Source of the DNA: Protea cynaroides
Lineage: Eukaryota; Streptophyta; Magnoliopsida; Proteales; Proteaceae
Reading direction: 5' to 3'
DNA: 64,000 bases
Assembly (NCBI GenBank): GCA_028583415.1
Contig: CM053269.1
Span: 55,293,007-55,357,006, forward strand
Made by a program: the position numbers and the translations under genes. Shown here piece by piece: positions 1 through 11,703 of the stretch. The notes below the pieces were generated by a model. The model did not search any database, had not been told where the DNA came from, and saw nothing but the letters and a program-made list of their open reading frames with translations. Numbering within the stretch: the first letter of the stretch is position 1; each line of letters starts with the position of its first letter.

Positions 1-402
1 TTTAAGTTCATTGAGTTTATTGCAGAGTTTACTTGACTTCCTTGGAGACAGATTTCTTCTTCAAGAGGTTTCCTCTTAATGGCTTGATTTCTGTTAAACT
101 ACGTCGCGTTAGATTTGTATTATTTCTAGGAGATTCAATGATTTCAGATCCTTTGCTCTGTGTTAGGCATGCCATGAAACTATAGATCTCTAAAGAGGAC
201 GTACTTATGATCAGTATAGTTTAGTTTTCCTCGATTTAGTGATGTTGGGTTTGTGTATAACAACTCATATTAAATACCCTGCTACTCTTACCTGATTGTG
301 TAATATTACCCTGAAGGTTGTCATGTGGTGCTCTTTATTTATTTTACTATGTAGATTTGTATTATTTCTAGGAGATTCAATAATTTCAGATCATTTGCTC
401 TG

Positions 403-628
403 TTAGGCATGCCGTGAAACTATAGATCTTTAGGCATGCCGTGAAACTATATATCTTTAGGCATGCCGTGAAACTATAGATCTTTAGGCATGCCGTGAAA
501 CTATAGATCTTTAGGCATGCCGTGAAACTATAGATCTTTAGGCATGCCGTGAAACTATAGATCTTTAGGCATGCCGTGAAACTATAGATCTTTAGGCATG
601 CCGTGAAACTATAGATCTTTAGGCATGC
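403..628. repeat. 27-bp minisatellite, about 8 copies
   Basis: The unit containing AGGCATGCCGTGAAACTATA recurs every 27 bp with very few changes (for example starts at 405, 432, 459). A single diverged relative lies at about 168-195 (CATGCCATGAAACTATAGAT), which looks like the seed of the expansion. The open frame across it on the minus strand is just the period being divisible by three, so it is not a gene. Confidence 0.93.
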
Positions 629-648
629 CCTATTAAATACCATGCTAC

Positions 649-1640
649 GTGTTAAATAGTTTATAATTAGTTTAACGGTTTACCCCGGTGTATAAATGGG
701 TAAAATCAAAATTGAATAGAGTAACTAAACTCGGTCAAAATTGAAATCAAAATCGATTAGTAATCGGTTTTTAAATGGGTTTTCATTAATCGATTTTGAC
801 TGTGATATATAAACGATTTAATGCATCGGTTATAGACCTTTTGTTGAGCAAAATTCAGATGTCAGTGTGTAGTCATGTCCATCATTTGGAATATCTTGAC
901 TCATGGACAAATGGCCAATGTATGTCAGTTTTAGACATTAATGTGGTTTCTTGAATATGCAAATGCCAGTTTTCATAGAAGGATCTTAAATTGTGTAATT
1001 ATAAAATGAAGTAGAATAGACATAAGTTTTGAAGCATACAAACTATTAACTAATCCTACAAAAGTAGGAAAGAATCATGGATGAGAATGAGGAATTTTTG
1101 TTACATAAAATTTTTACATATAAAACTAGATTATTATTTCATTGTATTTTGGAAAAATAATATATTAATTGGGATTGGGAACTTAGGTATTGTGGAAATT
1201 AATTGGGGTCTGTGTATTAACCATAGTTGTTAAGGCGTCAAGGCGAACCAAGGCAATGGAGGCTTGATTGGGTGCCTAAGCGGGCACCTTAATGGAGGCT
1301 TGATTGGGTGCCTAGGCGACCAAGGTGCCCGCCTAGGCGACCAAGGTGACTCAAGGCAGTCTGAGTGCCTAGGCGCCGTCTAAGCGACCCCTTCACAACT
1401 ATGGTAATAACATATTAAATTATTGAGATTAGGGTTTAGTTTTTAGGGAATTAAAAGGTTCTTCTTTTCGGTTTTTATCAGTGTCTAGTCGGTGTAATCT
1501 GATGATTTAATTGGTTTAATGTAAGCAGTGTCATATTTCAAACTAGAATTGAATTGATTACTAAACTGTTTTTTGGTTTTGGTGTAAACGGATTGGTTCG
1601 GTTTCAATGAACGGTTTCATTGCAAATGTCGCACCCTTAC
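649..1640. mobile_element. hAT-like non-autonomous element, family 1 copy
   Basis: Starts GTGTTAAATAG and ends TCGCACCCTTAC. It aligns along its length with the element at 32356-33328 (same runs of TTTAAACGG, GATTTT and AATTGG motifs). The surrounding sequence can be rejoined: the block seen at 271-300 is split here, with its left part at about 631-648 and its right part from 1641. The left terminal repeat is partly lost. No coding sequence remains. Confidence 0.7.
1222..1403. mobile_element. MITE nested in the family 1 element (AGGCG-rich, CATAGTTGT ends)
   Basis: Terminal inverted repeat CATAGTTGT / ACAACTATG, flanked by 8-bp duplications GTATTAAC (1214-1221) and GTAATAAC (1404-1411) with one mismatch. 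The interior is a degenerate array of AAGGCG/AGGCGACC motifs. The related element at 32356-33328 lacks it at the matching place. A relative lies at 42863-42983. The 8-bp duplication fits the hAT superfamily. Confidence 0.8.
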
Positions 1641-1863
1641 TCTTACCTGATTGTGTAATACCTGAAGGTTGTCATGTGGTGCTCTTTATTTATTTTACTA
1701 TGTTATTCTAAATCCGAACTCCATCTTAGATATTATCTGTGATTAGTTTATATCTGGAAAGATTGTAAATGCCCTGCTATACTTGATATGTTTTAGTTCT
1801 TTTTCCTTCATCTTAGGTTGTATCAAATGGTGTTCTCATAATATGGGGTTACTGTCATTCTAG

Positions 1864-3596
1864 ATGCCAAACGGTTGATTGGTAGGCGATTTAGCGATGC
1901 CCCGGTTCAGAGTGATATTAAACTATGGCCCTTCAAGGTCATTCCTGGCCCAGGTGATAAGCCCATGATCGTGGTGGCATACAAGGGTGAGGACAAGCAG
2001 TTCGCTGCGGAAGAAATTTCTTCCATGGTCCTCATTAAGATGCGTGAGATTGCCGAGGCCTTCCTTGGTTCTACTGTGAAGAATGCCGTTGTCACGGTAC
2101 CTGCCTACTTCAATGACTCCCAGCGTCAGGCAACAAAGGATGCTGGAGTCATTGCCGGACTCAATGTAATGCGTATTATCAATGAGCCCACGGCAGCTGC
2201 CATAGCTTATGGTCTAGACAAGAAAGCTACCAGTGTTGGTGAGAAGAATGTCCTCATCTTTGATCTTGGTGGTGGTACTTTCGATGTTTCTCTCCTTACC
2301 ATCGAAGAGGGTATCTTCGAGGTTAAGTCCACAGCTGGAGATACTCACCTTGGAGGTGAAGACTTTGACAACCGAATGGTGAATCATTTCGTCCAAGAGT
2401 TCAAGCGGAAGCACAAGAAGGACATCACTGGAAACCCCAGGGCTCTGAGGAGGCTGAGAACCTCTTGTGAGAGGGCGAAGAGAACTCTTTCGTCCACTGC
2501 TCAGACCACTATTGAGATTGATTCTTTGTACGAGGGTGTCGACTTCTACTCTACTATCACCAGGGCTAGATTCGAGGAGCTCAACATGGATCTCTTCAGG
2601 AAGTGTATGGAGCCTGTGGAGAAGTGTTTGAGGGACGCGAAGATGGACAAAAGCACCGTCCACGAGGTTGTCTTGGTTGGTGGATCTACTAGGATTCCCA
2701 AGGTCCAGCAGCTTTTGCAGGATTTCTTCAACGGGAAGGAACTCTGCAAAAACATTAACCCCGACGAGGCTGTGGCTTATGGTGCTGCTGTTCAGGCTGC
2801 GATTCTCAGTGGCGAGGGCAACGAGAAGGTGCAGGACCTATTGCTTCTTGATGTTACACCTCTTTCACTAGGTCTGGAGACAGCCGGAGGTGTCATGACT
2901 GTGTTGATACCCAGGAACACCACTATTCCCACCAAGAAAGAGCAGGTTTTCTCTACCTACTCGGACAACCAACCAGGAGTGTTGATCCAGGTGTACGAGG
3001 GTGAGAGGACGAGGACCAGGGACAACAACCTGCTTGGCAAGTTTGAGCTCTCTGGCATCCCTCCTGCTCCCAGGGGTGTCCCGCAGATCACTGTCTGCTT
3101 CGATATTGATGCCAATGGTATTCTGAATGTCTCCGCGGAGGACAAGACGACTGGGCAGAAGAACAAAATCACAATTACCAATGACAAAGGTAGGTTGTCT
3201 AAGGAGGAGATAGAGAAAATGGTGCAGGATTCCGAAAAGTACAAGTCTGAGGACGAGGAGCACAAGAAGAAGGTGGAGGCGAAGAACACCTTGGAGAATT
3301 ATGCTTACAACATGAGGAACACCATCAAGGACGAGAAGATCGGATCTAAGCTGGATGGGGCAGACAAGAAGAAGATAGAGGATGCCATCGAGCAGGCCAT
3401 CCAGTGGCTCGACAACAACCAGCTTGCAGAGGCAGATGAGTTCGATGACAAGATGAAGGAGCTGGAGAGCATCTGTAACCCCATTATTGCCAAGATGTAC
3501 CAGGGCGCAGGCGCGGACATGGGCGGCGGTATGGACGACGAGGCACCATCGGCAGCTGGAAGCGGTGCTGGTCCTAAGATCGAGGAAGTTGACTAA
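1864..3596 (+). CDS. Cytosolic HSP70/HSC70, copy A (exon 2; exon 1 outside window)
   Basis: ATP-dependent chaperone of cytosol and nucleus that binds exposed hydrophobic stretches of unfolded clients. Exon 2 starts right after the acceptor, inside the codon before AKRLIGRRF, the usual plant HSC70 intron site. It encodes about 577 residues; about 71 more would come from exon 1, giving the normal length near 648. Visible motifs are HSP70 signature 2 (IFDLGGGTFDVSLL), signature 3 (VVLVGGSTRIPKVQQLLQDF), the linker region DLLLLDVTPLSLG, the substrate-binding domain from LETAGGVMT on, the helical lid with GSKLDGADKKKIEDAI, the tail GAGADMGGGMDDE and the terminal EEVD that docks TPR co-chaperones. 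No disruptions. It is the only copy here with an intact tail and is probably the parent of B-D. Confidence 0.96.
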
Positions 3597-5759
3597 ATTT
3601 ACCGTTTTGTTAAATAATATTTTGGATTAGGTTTACCTTGGATACCTTTGTCCTCATCGGTTTTTTATTTTGGGAGGACAACTTAGTCGTGCCTTCTACG
3701 TTTACGTTATGTAGTTTTCTTTCCGTCACTGTTTTTGATGCACTCTCATTTTGCTAAGTTATAATTGATACTATTGTTTTTCTACGTGAAAAAGGTTCTG
3801 TTCCGTGTTCTGATCTGAAATGTCTTCCCCTTTACCCTACTGTGATTTTGCGTTTGATTTTTTTATTTCAGTTTATCAGTTCTCTCAAATTAATATTAAA
3901 CTTTTTTAATATTTGTGAATATTTGTGATTTATTTTTTGGTGAAGAATATTTGTAATTCGAATTAGTAACACTCATGAAAAGAAGAAAATTATATGTTAT
4001 ATATGGCCATTTTTTCTGATTAATTATGCAACTGAATTTTTCCGTCATGGCGTCGTGGGCCATTTCTTTTTAACCTTTCTTTGTTCACAAAAGTGAAAAA
4101 AAAACAGCTTATTAAAAAAATAAAAAGCGAAAAAAAATCCGGAAAATATGAGAAATATTTGAACTGATACAACTTTCGTAAATTATTTTTTTAATATATT
4201 TTAGGATAGGTGAAAGAATAATTAATAGTGCAAGACAATTCTGAAGACGTTCTTTATTAACATAGGGATCATCTGGCTGTAAAAGTGGTAGTGAGATCTC
4301 AGTCTCTCGTCATGTTTCCTAATACCTCTCACATATGATTTGATGCCTTATGAGAGGTCTAGGTGTAGAAATCTTTTTTTCGATCTGCCTCCTGCGAAGG
4401 ACTGAATTTCAGTCGGCCTACCTTTTCATGTATTGATAGCCGGTCAGAAATCTCGAAATCCAAAATTCACTGCCATTTTAGTAGCCGGTCAGAAATTTCG
4501 AAATCCAAAATTCATTGCCATTTTAGTAGCCGGACAGAGGATTAAGGCTTTGTGGGAAAAATACATGCACCTTCTTGATTGTACGAGTGTATCTTTTATA
4601 GACACCAGTGTTCTCTGTTTGTCTTCACCCTTTTCTCAAGAAAGAAGAAAGGATCCAAACCTTAAACCACTCAACCGTTGCAACTTCTGAAGAAGAACCC
4701 ACCGCAGAGAAACCGTGTCTTCTTTTGGATTTGAAATCACTGTTTATGTCTTCTTTTGGATTTGAAATCACGGTTTATAGACTGGGATTGGCCATAATTC
4801 ACAATAACATTCTTTCTAAGAACAGATCTGGGAATTGGGCTCTCAGTGGTGAATCTAATGCTATTCTTGCTGCCTCTCCTCCGTTGCAATGACCCCCGGA
4901 CGCAAGAGCATACAGCACAGCTCCTCTTTTGAATCTCTCTCCGCGAAGACAACAAAACCCTAATCACGGAGGTGGGATTCCTGTTATGGTTGAAGCCATT
5001 GAGGACAGATCGATGAAAGGAAAGGAGTTTGCTGTCTTTCGGATCTGGAGAGTATGGTTTCGTTCCGGTGGTGATTAGCAAGACTGATTTAGCAGCTGCA
5101 AAATTGGGAATAAGGAAGGAAGAAGATATGGGCATTTTCCCTTAATAATTTGCTTTATTTTTATCATTTTTAACATAAATTCTTGTGTTTTTTTTACCCG
5201 CATTTGCACCTTCCAAACATTCCTTACACTATGTTAGACATGTAAATGATTTTCATCATCAATTTTTTTTGTTTGTAAAATTTCAAAAATAGGGTGTGGA
5301 TACAAATCAGTTAGTCATACACATAATAAACACATAATAAACAGAGTTTTGTAAGCAAGAACATTTGCTACAAGATTGCAAGCCCTTGGAATATAGAGAA
5401 AACTACATAAAGTTATAGTAGTAATAAGATGCTTGATATTATCCATGATCGTTGCTGTTGACACTGGTGGTAGCCAAGTGAAGTTCATGGACTAATTGAT
5501 GACGGTTGTTTGTCCGCTTTCACTTGAATATGTCAATATCCATCAGTGCATGCCGCTGAGAGAACACCACGAATCGCCATAACCTCCCCGAGAAAAGGAT
5601 AGGAAAACTAGGCCTTCATGGATACCGCTGAAAACTAAACACCTAAATGTCCGTGAACAATCCATCCAAGATCCCCATAGGCCATATGTTTTGTCTTTAG
5701 TAAGAACCCTATCACAATTGAGTTTAAGCTCTCGCATGCATTATATAATTTTTTTTTGG
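3597..5759. other. 3' UTR and AT-rich spacer after HSP70-A
   Basis: The first few hundred bases after the stop are T-rich and probably 3' UTR. The rest is AT-rich spacer with a 45-bp tandem repeat (4437-4540) and a short direct repeat around 4719-4785 (TTCTTTTGGATTTGAAATCA twice). Short open frames here have no recognisable domain. No gene supported. Confidence 0.6.
4437..4540. repeat. 45-bp tandem repeat, about 2.3 copies
   Basis: TAGCCGGTCAGAAATCTCGA begins at 4437, recurs at 4482 with one change, and a third partial copy starts at 4527. The spacing is exactly 45 bp. Confidence 0.85.
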
Positions 5760-6229
5760 TGAATCTTATAAGGGTTCATATTATAGAATTAATTCTATAA
5801 TACATAAATATGTAATTGTTTGGTTTGATTAATGGTATTTATTTATATTAAAATAAATTGATATAATGTAAAATCTATAAATAGATTAAAGATGTTTATC
5901 ATTATTGTAATAATCTATTATTACTTTTTGTGTTTAGTGGTATTAACGGTTATCATGTATGACTCATACTTTATTTTTATAAACGATTTATCATAAATAA
6001 CTCATAAATATAAATATAGATTATATCAAAAATAGCCTTAGATAAGTAGAGGGAGGTGATCTCCCCAGAATCCCAGATGATGAGGGTGAGTTATCGTAGA
6101 GGCCGTTTATGGGATCCAAGGAGAAGAGAGAGATGTCATTTTTTGGAATTCATGGAACTCCTATTCTGCATGTTGAAAGACCTCTGTTGGCATGGCAGCC
6201 AATCTTTCTGATTGAAACTAAGGCCATAA

Positions 6230-6255
6230 CCCCCCCCCCCCCCCCCCCCCCCCCC
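6230..6255. repeat. Poly-C run of 26 bases
   Basis: An uninterrupted run of C, far longer than expected by chance in AT-rich DNA. The length should be treated as approximate because such runs are prone to slippage in the cell and in sequencing. Confidence 0.9.
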
Positions 6256-6352
6256 TTAGAACAGATTTGTGAAGGATGATGAAAAGGATCCACACAGTTA
6301 GGTGGGGATTATTTTCCATGCTCTTTCCACACACTCTCTCCTCTTTAAGTTA

Positions 6353-6594
6353 GGATCCACTTCCTCTCCTGCCTGAGTTTGGGCAGGAGAGTTGACGACC
6401 CGGATGGATGGCCGCCATCTGGCTCTCGAGTGAATCCGAGCCCTCCATCCAAGCCAACACCCTTGTCGACTTAGTTTGTCGGCTGGGGTGTCAGCTCAAA
6501 TGGAGGACTCAGATTCATCTAAGAGTCAGGTGACGGCCATCCATTTAGGCCGCCAACTCTCCTGCCCAAACTTAGGCGAAAGAGGATTTCTATA
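6353..6594. mobile_element. Foldback MITE with long inverted arms, 10-bp target duplication
   Basis: The two arms are inverted copies of each other over roughly 110 bp each (left arm has GAGTTTGGGCAGGAGAGTT, right arm its complement near 6553-6575). The flanks carry identical 10-bp repeats CTTTAAGTTA at 6343-6352 and 6595-6604. Long arms with a 9-11 bp duplication suit a Mutator-like MITE. Confidence 0.8.
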
Positions 6595-7149
6595 CTTTAA
6601 GTTATGCACATGAGCTCATTTCATATTTTCTTTCAAACCCTGTCCTTTGCTCATTTTGATTTCGGTTCATTTCATTGTTATTATCTTAGTTGTTGCATCA
6701 CATGCCATTGTTATTATTATTTTTTTATTTTTATTTTATTACAATTTGAAATAATATAATTTCCATTGATGATGACTATTGAACTTTTAAATGTTCATCA
6801 CAGCTTAGCTAGGAGAATTCGCAAATGGGTTTGAGATTATTTAAATACTAATAATCATTTAATATAAACGATCAGCAATGTAAGAATTTTTGGACTCATC
6901 AATTACCTAAGCCTTCCAATGAGTTCAAATGTATCAGAGGTTAGACAGTGAAATAACAATCTTATCTGTTGGATGATTGAAATATGAGATGAAGGTTTTT
7001 TTTGCCGATCCAAGATGCCGGTTACTAAAATCCATGATAGGGATTCAAGTAAGAATTATAAAGTCAATGAGCTCATGGATTCAAGTATGGTAGATTAAGT
7101 CAATGGTACAGAATTTTTTAAGCTCAACGCGGAAGATCACTTGACATGG

Positions 7150-7302
7150 AGAGTAGAAATTTCCTGGAAATCACTAGAAGGGAGAATCTGAGCCCTTATA
7201 TGAAGAGAGGGAAAGTTCCTTACATTATCCATCTCTAGTGACTTCCGCCGGAGATTTTTCTTGTACACCTCTTGTCATTTCCTTAAATTTTCTTTGATTC
7301 TG
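7150..7302 (+). promoter_or_regulatory. Likely promoter and 5' leader of HSP70-B
   Basis: A heat-shock-element-like cluster GAAATTTCCTGGAA lies at 7156-7169; one gap is three bases instead of the consensus two, so it is imperfect. A TATA-like CTTATATGAA lies near 7195-7204, about 110 bp before the start codon. The leader shares CTTCCGCCGGAGATTTTTCT with copy C. The role is inferred from position and motifs. Copy C lacks the part carrying both motifs. Confidence 0.5.
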
Positions 7303-7314
7303 ATGAAAAAAATA

Positions 7315-8890
7315 ATGGAAGGTCCAGCGGTCGGAATCGATCTAGGGACGACGAACTCTTGTGTTGGCGTATGGCAACACAACCGTGTTGAGATCATAGC
7401 TAATGATCAAGGGAATAAGACCACTCCTTCTTATGTTGCCTTCACTGATATGGAGCGTTTGATCGGAGATGCGGCGAAGAACCAGGTCGCGATGAACCCG
7501 ATCAATACCGTCTTCGGTAATTTTCTTCCTATTTCTGTTATTTATTTAACCTAGATCTGCTTTTTATTCCTTATATCTCGAGGTTTATATATCCTTAAAC
7601 CTACAGAACCTGCATTTGCAGCAGGTCTTGCATTACTGTGTAGATTCATGACTAGGGTGCTAAAAAAATTTATTTATAGATTCTGCTGCAGAGTTAAGTT
7701 GTTTCCTCATTTAGGTTTGTTCTTCTGTTCTTCAAGTGATTCTCTTGTTTGCTTGCTTTCTATCTAATTACCCAGGAGATAATCATTTCAGCGCTTTAAT
7801 TTGTTCTGTATACAGAGAGGCATGTCGTGTAGTTTTTGTTGATTTCTATTTCTATTTTTATCTGAGAAATTATTTATAAGAAAAATTTATGGATCAAATA
7901 GAAATAGTTTATATTAGCAAAATAACTTATAGAATGAACTTGCCGGAAGCCAACTGGTGAACCTACCGGACTCCGGTTCGATAAACCTGCCAAAATCCAA
8001 CGATACTTTTTCTTGATTTTCCATCACCATGCTTATTTCCTTGCTTAGTTTTATCTTCCGGCTTGTAAAACTATCGGAATCCGGCGACAATCTCTTTATT
8101 TTACACCTCCTATGCTTATTAATCCCAAGCTCACCATCAAGGGCGACGAGATAAAATTCATGACATTGATGAGAAGAAAGTATGACATATTATATTTGCT
8201 GAAAACACCTTGAAACCTTGTTGAAACTTGTCATCATCCGATTCTCCAAATTCCTAACCCACAGAAAAGGGCACGATCATGTGAGCATCTAGTCAACACC
8301 TACAGATTTCACACAAAAAAAGGATCAATCCAGAGAATCTTGTCTCAGAAAAGAAGACCAACACAAAACTTTCATAACCATAATCATCATCATCAAACAG
8401 ATTACCCAATGTCATTCCTTAATTCTTTGACATTCTTAATTCTTCGACATCCGGAAACCATGAAGATGGTTTTAATAGAACCCCTAAAACCCTGACCATT
8501 AAAACCAAACCCCAAGATAGAAAAATCAGAAAACCTACATATTACGAACACCCAACACTATCAAAGGAAGGAAGGAAAACAGAGTCCACATATAAGAAAG
8601 AGGAGTCAAAGATAGACAGAAAATTGAACATGAAGAAAGGAACAATGGATGTAAACCAACTTCAATGGAGAGTACCAGCGAGGGAAGCACCGGCATTAGA
8701 GAGTACTCATATCCATTGGTATAAAAAGGAAAGAAAGAAAAGCATTGGTCTTGGTGTTTTGGCAGCGGCACATAGAAATTGAGAGAAACAGCAGTGTGTT
8801 ATGGTAATTGAGAGATGCAAAGACAATGGAGATGGTGTTGGTCGGGTCAGGAAGACAGGAGGCATAGAAAAGGAGAGGTTTTCCAAAGGA

Positions 8891-8929
<39 letters not shown>

Positions 8930-11659
8930 CTTGGCTCACCTGATTCACCGATCACCATTAATATCCGTCGGTAATGGTAGCAGCGGCAAGCCCTAAGATG
9001 TTCATGTTGAGGATGGAGAACAAGCCCTTAGGTGTCGCTCAGTTTCTGTTTCTCAGGCTAATCATCTTTGTTGATTTCGATCCCAAATCGAATAGGTAAG
9101 GGATATTTTGTAAAACAACAACTTTCTTAAACTAGGTTTAAGTTTGTCTTTGTTTTGGAATCCCAAACGTAATATTTTAAACATGAGGTACCCCAAACTT
9201 AGTTTTCCCAAACATTGGGTACCTCAACTGTAATTTTCCCTTGAACTTATTTCTTTATAAAAGTCTATTTGCCGCATTAATAGTTCCATATGTTAGGATC
9301 GGAGACGCAAACAGAAAGAAAAAACACGAAGATTAACGTGGTTCAACACCCCATTGTGGGATGCCTACGTCCACGGAGAAAAAGAGAATTCTTTATTGCC
9401 AAGAAACCTCTACAACTCTCCCCCTGACAGAGTGTTCTCCTCTGTCGGCCTCACGCTGTCACCCAACTTTTTTCTTCTAGGGTTTTTTCCACAGAGACAA
9501 CATATATAGGAAACCAGAAATCCTAATCCCACTACAATTATAAGTTTATCCTATACATGAATAGACCAAATTCTAATACAAGTACAACTCTATTAATTGA
9601 TGGACTCCATGGAATACAAGACACAACCCAACAAATCTCCACTGGCTTGAATTCTACAAACCACCTTGAAGAAGAACCCGTTGACGTTGAGTCCGAACCC
9701 GTCTCTCTGTCAAACCGCTACACCTAAACGGCATAGCCTACACCCGAGTCCGGGTGTCCCGAGACCACCGCCGTACAAAGTGATGTGATTCTACCTCTTC
9801 CACGCCACAGATCACGGAAAGATAACATCACACACGACTGCTGCAACTCCAGATACACACGGAACCCGAGTCTCTCACCTCCGCACTTCCGGAGCGGACT
9901 TAGAGAACCAACTCCTCACCACGACCTTTTCTTCTTCTTCTTCATCTGCGACCTCCTTCGTTCTTCAAAGAACCCTAGCTCGATACCACTTGTTAGGATC
10001 GGAGACGCAAAAGAAAGAGAAAAACACGAAGATTAACATGGTTCAACACCCCATTGTGGGATGCCTACGTCTACGGAGAAAAAAGAGAATTCTTTATTGC
10101 CAAGAAACCTCTACAACTCTCCACCTGACAGAGTGTTCTCCTCTGTCAGCCTCACGGCTGTCACCCAGCCTTTTTTCTTCTAGGGTTTTTCCCACAGAGA
10201 CAACATATATAGGAAACCTAGAAATCCTAATCCCACTACAATTATAAGTTTATCCTATATATGTAATAGACCAAATTCTAATACAAGTACAACTCTTCAC
10301 ATATAAGAGATCTTTCATCTTTCCTTTCCACTTATGATAGTTAGAACCATTCAAACTGATCATTCTACTTGTATTTGTCTCCATCATTCAATCAAGTCAA
10401 TACAATTGAAAATCAACAAACCAATGCTCTGATACCACTTGTTAGGATCGGGAGACGCAAACAGAAAGAAAAAACACGTTAATCCAACACCATACAATAT
10501 GAATTGGGACCTAATCTGAAGTACTGCAAGAAGGCCTATTAGATTGTCAAAGTGACCAAATACACGTACAATGTGTATGTGTTGTGGAAGAAAAAGTTGT
10601 TAAACTCGAATGATTATTTGTCCGTGATACACAACAGACAGCTACAAAAAAAAATAAAAAACACTACACATTTGTTCATCCTCAATCCGTATAGGGTTCC
10701 ACAATCTAATATGCAAATTCTGTCCAATATGCTTCATTGACTTCATGTTCCGAAGTTGGGTTGATGCTCCAAAGCTGCTGATGCTGTTGTTTTATTTGTT
10801 ACTTCTGGAGAGTTCATACTCCTGTTGTTCAAAAGCCAAAGAATCACTTTTACAGAGTAGAATAGACAACTCAGCACAGTTCCACCTTTCATTTCCTGAC
10901 AACTTCCATTTGTTTTTTATATGGTGGAAGGATACAATTTCTATATGATTTGAAAATCGTGGATGGTCATTTGACTCATTTCTTTGAACCTAAAGTTGAG
11001 CAACCTTCTTTAAAAAAAAGAAGGATAATCCATTAACAACTAAGCAAAGGCAAACTGCAAGCTGTAGAGTTTTTACAGGAATTGGATTCAATTCATCTGA
11101 GCAGATTTTCATTTTCAATGGAAATTTGATGCAATTGAAAACCTCATAAGAAAGAAGTGCCTTTTAGTGTGAATTTTTCCCTCACGTTTTTCTTATTTTT
11201 TTCATCATTCTCAAAGTTTGCGAAAGATATGATTGTATGCTGTATGGACCAAGACTTCTGAGAGAGCTAGCACACATACAAGCATAACAAGCTAATCAAA
11301 ATTTCAATAGCATCGGTACAAGCACCACCAAATCTAGGAGACTCCTTGACAATTAACTTCAAATAACTCCTGGTCTTATCAAGACATTACACCTTAAATA
11401 TGGATTTCAAAGCCTCAGAATTGATGGGAGAATCAAGCATCTGGAAGTGATTGATAATAAGCCTGGTGATATCATCCTCAATTGAAACAGCACAACTCAT
11501 GTCCATATTGATATACTCCGGAATTTTCATGAGTGGCTCTTGCTGAAGTTTCAACTGTAATTGTGCAACCAGTAAGAGAACTTGGAGAGGAGAGAGACCT
11601 CAGGAAGTGGGAAAAGAAACTGAGTTTGTGTCGGGTTTAGTAGAGCAGATGAAAACACT

Positions 11660-11703
<44 letters not shown>

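Larger units (their letters stand above)
1..1863 (+). other. First intron (3' part) of HSP70 copy A
   Basis: Non-coding sequence ending in a TTCTAG acceptor directly before HSP70 exon 2. No HSP70 exon 1 is found here, so the start of the gene lies left of the window. The intron holds a local duplication (about 110-175 resembles 350-412), a 27-bp minisatellite, a hAT-like MITE with a second MITE nested in it, and a repeated short block (near 281-345 and 1637-1710) that marks where the MITE landed. That this is an intron is inferred from the acceptor and from the exon 1/exon 2 layout of copies B and C. Confidence 0.7.

Noticed and set aside
403..628. CRISPR array
   Set aside because: The units are contiguous without unique spacers, and this is plant nuclear DNA.
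386..643. Open frame with eight repeats of a nine-residue motif (minus strand)
   Set aside because: It is the translation of the 27-bp minisatellite; the period divides by three, so any frame without a stop stays open. No start context or homologous protein.
2214..2663. Long open frames on the minus strand opposite the HSP70 exons (also in B, C and D)
   Set aside because: They mirror the constrained codons of HSP70 and appear at the same place in each copy; no independent domain.
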